Source of the DNA: an uncultured Cryomorphaceae bacterium
Lineage (GTDB): Bacteria > Bacteroidota > Bacteroidia > Flavobacteriales > Schleiferiaceae
DNA length: 11,317 nt
NCBI GenBank assembly: GCA_937900215.1
Contig: CALCFH010000034.1
Location: 1-11,317 of the forward strand
Reading direction: 5' to 3'
Of this stretch, positions 6,196 to 11,317 are shown in pieces. Both the position numbers and the translations under genes were made by a program. Position 1 is the first letter of the stretch. Each line of letters begins with the position of its first letter. The notes below the pieces were generated by a model. It made no database searches, had not been told where the DNA came from, and worked only from the letters and a program-made list of their open reading frames with translations.

Positions 6196-7770
6196 TTAGT
6201 GGGTATTTAGGGATCGAAACTTCATGGGTGGAATAGACTTGAGCGTTAACTCTATCTCTCTTTCATCGGCTATTTCAGCAAAACCATAAATAACTTCAAG
6301 AGAATCGTGATCGATATTGAGAATCATACTTCCATCTAAAATAAGGCGACTGCCTTTGGGCTGCTTATCTAATAGATGCTGAAGGGATACCTTATTGAGG
6401 AAGGAGATGTGTTCACTCAGTCGAATTTTAGTATACGTACCTCTTTCATCTTTTAACTGCTCAATATGTTGGTAGGTTACCTTGAAATTGGCCTTTAAAA
6501 TAAAGAAGGCACCCACACAGAGTCCGATGATGATTCCGATTAATAGATCGGTTAAGAGAATGGCCACAACGGTTACTATAAATGGAATGAATTGCTCTAA
6601 TCCGATTTTCCAATGATAGCTGTACAGAACGGGTTTGGTAAGTTTATATCCAACTACCAATAGAATGGCGGCCAATGCCGAGTAAGGAATGAGATTTATC
6701 CATTCAGGAAACAGAAACAAGGCCAGAATAAGCCAAATGCCATGCAATATGGTCGACTTAGAGCTTTCTGCACCCGATTCTAGATTTGCCGAGCTACGCA
6801 CAATTACAGCGGTAATGGGCAATCCTCCTATCAAGCCAGAAATCATATTTCCAAGGCCTTGGGCCAACAGCTCTCTGTTGGGAGGTGTTAATCTTTTTTT
6901 AGGATCAATTTTGTCTATGGCTTCAATGCTGAGTAAGGTTTCTAAAGAAGCCACCAAAGCGATGGTTCCCGCGACCAAATAGAGTTTCGGCATTTTAAGG
7001 ACAGTCCAATCTGGAAATTGCAAGGAGGAGACCATTCCATTCCAACCCTCAAAGGTGGGCAGGCTAACGAGGTGCTCTTCTCGTATGTAAAAGTCTTGAA
7101 AATTGATTTTAAATAGCTGATTTAGAATAACACCAAGAAGCACAACCGCAATTCCGATTGGAAAAGAACCAATCCATTTCATTCTTTTCTTGTACGCAGT
7201 TTGTCCGAAAACCATGAGAGCCAAGCAGCAAATACCCACCAAGCTGCTCTCTAGTTGGATGTGTTGCAATGAAGACAGTAAAAAACTCAAGGTGTTGCTA
7301 CCGTCACTTTGGATAAATTCCATCTCTCCAAAAGCGTCCGTATCAAATCCAACCAAATGCGGAATTTGCTTTAAGATGAGCGTCAGTCCTATTGCTGCCA
7401 ACATCCCCTTAATTACTGCGGAAGGAAAGTAGAGTCCGATGATACCTGCTTTAATAAATCCGAGAATCACTTGCATAAGTCCAGCAAGAACTACGGCTAC
7501 CAGGAGTGCTTCGAAGCTGCCCAATGTGTCATAGGCATCTAAAACAATTACCACAAGGCCCGCAGCGGGACCGCTGACACTCAATGGCGATTTAGATAAA
7601 ACGCCGATGACCAATCCTCCAATGATGCCAGAAATAAGACCGCTTAAGGGTGGTGCACCCGATGCCAAAGCAATGCCAAGGCAGAGTGGAAGGGCAACGA
7701 GAAAAACCACAATGCTTGCTGCGAAGTCTTTCTGTAGCAATTGAAATGGGCTATAGGCTTTTTTAGACAT
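6196..7770 (-). CDS. SulP family transporter, probable bicarbonate uptake
   Basis: A 524-residue inner-membrane SulP/SLC26 permease. The membrane domain covers about residues 12-428, with VALPLCLGIALASGAPPLSG (25-44), SPLSVSGPAAGL (61-72), SLETLLSIEAIDKIDP (275-290) and GLGNMISGLIGGLPIT (305-320) matching conserved parts of the family. A STAS-like domain (about 445-515) has the DGS...NIDHDS segment (479-490). It clearly belongs to a different branch from the other SulP protein in the window: length and signature segments differ. Coupling to carbonic anhydrase 1 nt downstream makes bicarbonate the likely substrate, since SulP-carbonic anhydrase pairs and fusions are well known in bacteria; sulfate remains possible. 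The promoter should lie in the spacer shared with the polyprenyl synthase gene, where a 17-bp palindrome ends 42 nt upstream of this start codon. Confidence 0.94.
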   Translation of the reverse strand: MSKKAYSPFQLLQKDFAASIVVFLVALPLCLGIALASGAPPLSGLISGIIGGLVIGVLSKSPLSVSGPAAGLVVIVLDAYDTLGSFEALLVAVVLAGLMQVILGFIKAGIIGLYFPSAVIKGMLAAIGLTLILKQIPHLVGFDTDAFGEMEFIQSDGSNTLSFLLSSLQHIQLESSLVGICCLALMVFGQTAYKKRMKWIGSFPIGIAVVLLGVILNQLFKINFQDFYIREEHLVSLPTFEGWNGMVSSLQFPDWTVLKMPKLYLVAGTIALVASLETLLSIEAIDKIDPKKRLTPPNRELLAQGLGNMISGLIGGLPITAVIVRSSANLESGAESSKSTILHGIWLILALFLFPEWINLIPYSALAAILLVVGYKLTKPVLYSYHWKIGLEQFIPFIVTVVAILLTDLLIGIIIGLCVGAFFILKANFKVTYQHIEQLKDERGTYTKIRLSEHISFLNKVSLQHLLDKQPKGSRLILDGSMILNIDHDSLEVIYGFAEIADEREIELTLKSIPPMKFRSLNTH

Positions 7771-7811
7771 ATAAAATATGGGCGATTAAGAACCAGCAGA
7801 AACAACGGCTG

Positions 7812-7828
7812 TTATCTTGCCAAGATAA
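7812..7828. promoter_or_regulatory. 17-bp palindrome, candidate operator for two divergent operons
   Basis: TTATCTTGCCAAGATAA has perfect 8-bp arms around a single central C. It lies within the 111-bp spacer between the SulP start (7770, minus) and the polyprenyl synthase start (7882, plus). Size and symmetry suit a dimeric repressor such as a MarR-type protein. As RNA it could instead form a 7-bp hairpin with a 3-nt loop. No regulator gene is in the window. Confidence 0.45.
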
Positions 7829-7881
7829 GTTATTATGATTTTAAATTATATGCAGTCATTCCGAAGTACATTAGTGCCGTC

Positions 7882-8856
7882 TTGGGAACAATAGATGACA
7901 TAAAAACTCCTGTGAAAGGAGAGATGGAAGAATTCGAGAAAATCTTCCGAAAAGCTTTGTCGAGTAAAGTGGCTATGCTAGACCATATTACCCACTATTT
8001 GGTGCGTAGAAAAGGCAAGCAATTAAGGCCTTTATTGGTTTTTCTGGTTGCTAAGTTACACGGTGAAATAAACGGAACTAGCCATCGCGGAGCGGCCTTT
8101 ATTGAGATGATTCACACCGCAACTTTGGTTCACGATGATGTGGTAGACGATGCCAATATGAGGCGTGGATTTTTCAGCCTCAATGCATTGTGGAAAAATA
8201 AAATTGCCGTGTTAGTTGGAGATTATCTTTTGGCCAAGGGTCAGTTGCTTGTGATAGACAATGGCGAGCACGAAATTCTAGGTTTAGTAAGTGAAGCGGT
8301 AAGGCAGATGAGCGAAGGTGAATTGCTACAGATTGAGAAGGCACGGAGATTGGATGTAGACGAAAAAATATACTATCAGATTATTGAGCAAAAAACGGCC
8401 TCTCTTATTGCTTCTTGCTGTGCCGTTGGGGCTTCTTCTGTAGGCGCTTCGCAGGAGGAGATAGACCGGATGAGACTGTTTGGCAGCAAATTGGGAATGG
8501 CCTTCCAGATAAAAGACGATTTATTCGACTATCAAATGGTGAATAAATCAGGCAAGCCCAGTGGAATTGATATCAAAGAGCAAAAAATGACCTTGCCTCT
8601 GATCTATGCGCTCAGTAAAGCCAATCGCAGCGATAAAAAGCGTATCATCTCTACCGTTAAAAATCACCATGACAATCCGAAAAGGGTTGCAGAAGTAGTA
8701 GAATATGTCAATTCTAGTGGAGGCATTGAATACGCAGAGAAAGTAATGTATTCATACCGAGATTCTGCCCTTGAGATACTCTCCAACTATGAAGATTCAG
8801 AGGTGAAATCCTCTTTAAAGAAACTGGCCAACTACATTATTGAGCGGAGTAAGTAA
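7882..8856 (+). CDS. long-chain polyprenyl diphosphate synthase (IspB-type)
   Basis: A trans-isoprenyl diphosphate synthase of 324 residues that extends allylic diphosphates with isopentenyl diphosphate, most likely to make the menaquinone side chain. GKQLRP (45-50), the first Asp-rich motif DDVVDD (85-90), GDYLLAKG (113-120), KTASLI (171-176) and the second Asp-rich motif KDDLFDY (211-217) are intact. The fifth residue before the first motif is alanine (A80) rather than the bulky aromatic of short-chain enzymes, pointing to a long product. The open frame extends to 7741 into the SulP gene, but without an ATG; TTG at 7882 places the N-terminus where family members begin. The first in-frame ATG, at 7924, would give 310 residues. 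A 27-bp gap to dnaG suggests co-transcription. The exact chain length is not readable. Confidence 0.92.
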   Translation: MGTIDDIKTPVKGEMEEFEKIFRKALSSKVAMLDHITHYLVRRKGKQLRPLLVFLVAKLHGEINGTSHRGAAFIEMIHTATLVHDDVVDDANMRRGFFSLNALWKNKIAVLVGDYLLAKGQLLVIDNGEHEILGLVSEAVRQMSEGELLQIEKARRLDVDEKIYYQIIEQKTASLIASCCAVGASSVGASQEEIDRMRLFGSKLGMAFQIKDDLFDYQMVNKSGKPSGIDIKEQKMTLPLIYALSKANRSDKKRIISTVKNHHDNPKRVAEVVEYVNSSGGIEYAEKVMYSYRDSALEILSNYEDSEVKSSLKKLANYIIERSK

Positions 8857-8883
8857 TAGAAAAAAGCATTCTACCTTTAAGGC

Positions 8884-10884
8884 ATGTCGCGCATTACTGT
8901 CCAAACCATTTCTCAGATTTTTGATACTGCTCGAATAGAGGAGGTTATCGGAGATTTTGTTCAACTGAAGCGTTCGGGATCGAATTTAAAAGGACTCAGT
9001 CCATTCACCAACGAGAAAACAGCTTCTTTTTACGTATCGCCTGCCAAGCAAATCTTTAAGTGTTTTAGTTCTAATAAAGGCGGAACCGTAGTGAGTTTTC
9101 TAATGGAGTACGAGAATTTGTCGTACCCAGAAGCCCTGCGCTATTTGGCTAAGCGATATGGGATACAGGTAGAAGAAGAAGAACAATCAGAAGAAGAGCA
9201 AAAGGAAACCAGCCTTAGAGAAAGCCTTTTTATTGTACAAGAGTTTGCAAAAGACTTCTATGTTAATTACCTATGGCATACTGAAAAGGGAAGGGCCATT
9301 GGTTTGAGTTATTTGTCTGAGCGCGGGTTCAGCTCAGAAACCATTCAGAAGTTTAATCTGGGTTTCAGTCCGGAGGGAAGAACTGATTTTTCAGAGGCGG
9401 CCTTAAAGAAGGGATACGATCGTTCTGTTCTTATTCAGGCCGGTCTGGTTCGAGAAACAGAGACCTATAGCTCGGATTTGTTCCGAGACCGAATCATGTT
9501 CCCCATCCATTCACTTTCAGGCAGAGTGGTGGGTTTTGGGGGAAGAATTCTCAAGAATAATCCGAAGGCACCGAAATATGTCAACTCACCGGAAACGGAA
9601 ATTTACCATAAAGGCAAATTGCTGTACGGACTGTTTCAGGCACGGAAGAGCGTAGTAAAGGCAGATCATTGTTTGGTAGTTGAGGGCTATACGGATGTCA
9701 TTTCCATGGTTCAATCGGGTATAGAGAATGTAGTTTCTACTTCGGGAACGGCACTTACTTCCGACCAAATTAGGCTAATAAAGAGGCTGACAGAGAACAT
9801 TGTTTTTTTATTCGATGGAGATGCGGCTGGAATTCGGGCTTCGCTGCGTGGAATTGACCTTGTACTGAAGGAAGGGATGCAAGTTAAAATTGTATTGCTT
9901 CCCGACAATCATGATCCAGATAGCTTTGCCAAAGCCTATGGCCAAGAGGGCATACGAAAGTACATTGGTGAAAATGAAAAGGATTTTATCCGTTTTCGTT
10001 GCGATTTAATCCTAGAAGACGCGAAGGACGATCCCATTGCAAAGACCAAGCTCATTGGAGAATTATTGGATTCTATTGCCTTAATTCCAAATGCTATTTC
10101 TAGAAGCCTCTATGTTCAAATGGCTGCGAGAGAGACTAAGATGGATGAGGCCCTTCTGCTAAGGGAACTCAATGCCGCCATTGATCGTCATGCGCGCAAT
10201 GAGCAAAAAGAATTTCAAAGGCAGAGGGAAAGAGAAAAGCATCTTGCAGCCAATCAAGAGCCAGACTCGGCATCGACTTCTACCGGTTTGGCCGCTCTTC
10301 CAGCCTCAACCCCAGAAACAGCCCTTATTGAGTTAGAAGAGCCGCCTGGGTATAGAATCGAAAAGGCTATAGTTGAATTATTGCTGAACCATGGCTATAA
10401 AAAAATAACGGCTTCTGATAAAGTGATTGAGGAGGATGTTTCAAGTGAAGCCCAAGAATTGACAGTTACTCAATTTATTCTGCAAGAACTGGCATACAAT
10501 GAAGTAAGCTTTAAAGATCCAATTTGTGCAGGAATTTTAAATCGAATTCACGAAGCTTGGTTGAAGGGAAGAGATGTTCTCACCGCTGAGGATTTTTTGG
10601 AGTCTCAAGATGGTTCTGCCGAATTGGTGGCCGACCTACTTTTTGAAAAGTTTAAAATCAGCAACTGGGAGGAGAAAGGAGTCTATGTTCGAAATAGGGA
10701 CGAGAGCTTAAGTCAATATGCCTCAGATGTTATTTTAAGGCTGTTGGATATCTTGCTTTACGAGAAATACGGCAAAGAATTTGAAAATCTGCCCATGGAT
10801 ACTCCGATAGAAACCCTAAAAAGGGCGATGGAGTACAATCAAATGCGCATTAAAATTCAACTAGAATTAAACAGAGTGGTCTAA
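8884..10884 (+). CDS. dnaG: DNA primase DnaG with degenerate zinc-binding domain
   Basis: A 666-residue replicative primase that makes RNA primers with the DnaB helicase. The N-terminal CHC2-type domain (about 1-95) keeps the family scaffold, but of the four zinc ligands only C60 remains: the Cys and His of CPFH are S39 and T42 (SPFT), and the last Cys is S63. An acidic linker (96-108) precedes the RNA polymerase domain, with RDRIMFPI (201-208), GRVVGFGGR (213-221) and KYVNSPET (231-238). The TOPRIM centre is intact: E267 in VVEGYTD, and D311 and D313 in FDGDAAG. A charged, then Ser/Thr/Ala-rich linker (about 435-485) leads to a C-terminal helicase-binding region (about 487-666). The start is fixed by the MSRITVQTISQIFDTARIEE opening. 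Its stop overlaps that of the convergent gene. Confidence 0.96.
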   Translation: MSRITVQTISQIFDTARIEEVIGDFVQLKRSGSNLKGLSPFTNEKTASFYVSPAKQIFKCFSSNKGGTVVSFLMEYENLSYPEALRYLAKRYGIQVEEEEQSEEEQKETSLRESLFIVQEFAKDFYVNYLWHTEKGRAIGLSYLSERGFSSETIQKFNLGFSPEGRTDFSEAALKKGYDRSVLIQAGLVRETETYSSDLFRDRIMFPIHSLSGRVVGFGGRILKNNPKAPKYVNSPETEIYHKGKLLYGLFQARKSVVKADHCLVVEGYTDVISMVQSGIENVVSTSGTALTSDQIRLIKRLTENIVFLFDGDAAGIRASLRGIDLVLKEGMQVKIVLLPDNHDPDSFAKAYGQEGIRKYIGENEKDFIRFRCDLILEDAKDDPIAKTKLIGELLDSIALIPNAISRSLYVQMAARETKMDEALLLRELNAAIDRHARNEQKEFQRQREREKHLAANQEPDSASTSTGLAALPASTPETALIELEEPPGYRIEKAIVELLLNHGYKKITASDKVIEEDVSSEAQELTVTQFILQELAYNEVSFKDPICAGILNRIHEAWLKGRDVLTAEDFLESQDGSAELVADLLFEKFKISNWEEKGVYVRNRDESLSQYASDVILRLLDILLYEKYGKEFENLPMDTPIETLKRAMEYNQMRIKIQLELNRVV

Positions 10885-11317
10885 ATCCAAACTAAAAGGA
10901 GAATTCCACTAACGAGTATAAGCTTGTAAACAATGTGCAATCTGCGGGCCTTCTGACTTTGATTCATCCATTTTGGTAACTGAATCCAGCTATAATACTG
11001 AAGCAGCAAGCTGATAATCAAGAATGGCCAGAGTTTGATTAGATCAAAAAAGTAGACCAGACTTAGGACAATGAGGCTAGAGGCAATGGAAATGAGACTC
11101 AAATGCTTTGCAATGCCTATATAACCTGTTCTTGCTGGAACCGTAGGGTAACCCAGTACAGTATCGCCTTTCAATCCAACTACATCTTTAACCAATCCCC
11201 TTGTAAGCTCTAAGGTGAAGAGAAAAATGCCATAGACGGCTAGAGCGTAATGCGGTTTTTTACAATAGAAGAAAATCGCAAAAAAGGGAAGGAAGCTCAA
11301 CAGGGCCTTGATGAGGT
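10881..11317 (-). CDS. UbiA-family membrane prenyltransferase (N-terminus cut off by window edge)
   Basis: The frame is open from the right edge to the TAG at 10881-10883, giving 145 residues of the C-terminal part of an inner-membrane UbiA-family enzyme, which joins a prenyl chain to an acceptor. It shows several hydrophobic helices and, in the segment ELTRGLVKDVVGLKGD (codons about 11163-11210), the second Asp-rich region followed by GYPTVPARTG. That pattern is closest to the geranylgeranylglycerol-phosphate type found in Bacteroidota, but the middle Asp of DxxDxxxD is Gly. The TTG at 11298-11300 is not the true start; the sequence continues upstream to the edge, and the first Asp-rich motif is beyond the window. 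The acceptor (quinone ring, glycerol phosphate or other) is not determined. Confidence 0.8.
   Translation of the reverse strand, partial: LIKALLSFLPFFAIFFYCKKPHYALAVYGIFLFTLELTRGLVKDVVGLKGDTVLGYPTVPARTGYIGIAKHLSLISIASSLIVLSLVYFFDLIKLWPFLIISLLLQYYSWIQLPKWMNQSQKARRLHIVYKLILVSGILLLVWI

Noticed and set aside
7741..7881. N-terminal extension of the polyprenyl synthase to a TTG at 7741
   Set aside because: It would overlap the start of the divergent SulP gene and add 47 residues absent from the family; the sequence is not conserved in character.
8857..8883. TAGAA/TTCTA hairpin and TACCTTTA box between the synthase and dnaG
   Set aside because: The 5-bp AT-rich stem has no T run after it and the box misses the final G, so neither a terminator nor a separate dnaG promoter is supported.
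9172..9183. Four GAA repeats in dnaG as a phase-variation tract
   Set aside because: Triplet repeats keep the frame and lie in an acidic linker, so slippage would only change linker length.
9586..9908. Minus-strand frames within dnaG
   Set aside because: Shadows of the TOPRIM coding region without independent support.

Overview
The window looks like chromosomal DNA from a member of the Bacteroidota, most probably a Flavobacteriales-type (often marine) bacterium. The signs are a lipoprotein whose lipobox cysteine is followed by the QKEE surface-export signal, almost no Shine-Dalgarno sequences, a TAnnTTTG-type promoter box before typA, a DnaG primase that has lost most of its zinc ligands, and a SulP transporter closely resembling flavobacterial ones. 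No rRNA, tRNA, CRISPR array, phage gene or intact insertion sequence was seen.

Layout. At the left edge, on the minus strand, a surface lipoprotein GH10 endo-xylanase (373-1422) overlaps by 4 nt (ATGA) a gene that runs off the edge and encodes a secreted, probably beta-barrel protein (1-376). A divergent spacer (1423-1779) holds a perfect 32-bp palindrome and a terminator-like hairpin. A plus-strand SulP anion transporter (1780-3309) follows, then about 450 bp of gene-poor DNA, then the plus-strand translational GTPase gene typA (3766-5565). TypA converges on a minus-strand operon of a second SulP transporter and a beta-carbonic anhydrase (stop and start 1 nt apart), a likely bicarbonate uptake and hydration module. 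A 111-bp divergent spacer carrying a 17-bp palindrome, a candidate operator, separates that operon from a plus-strand pair: a long-chain polyprenyl diphosphate synthase and the primase dnaG. DnaG converges on a UbiA-family prenyltransferase that runs off the right edge.

How the genes fit together. The SulP/carbonic anhydrase operon probably supplies bicarbonate for carboxylation reactions; the first SulP may carry bicarbonate, sulfate or another anion. The polyprenyl synthase and the UbiA enzyme could both serve isoprenoid-quinone or lipid synthesis, but they lie on opposite strands and no pathway link is proven. The xylanase and its coupled partner look like a small polysaccharide-use pair without a SusC/SusD system in view.

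No wholly new multi-gene system is evident. The points most worth following are the palindrome between sulP-can and the polyprenyl synthase, the 32-bp palindrome before the first SulP gene, the zinc-ligand loss in DnaG, the xylanase/barrel overlap, the missing aspartate in the UbiA protein, and two convergent gene ends that share the same overlapping CTAA stop.
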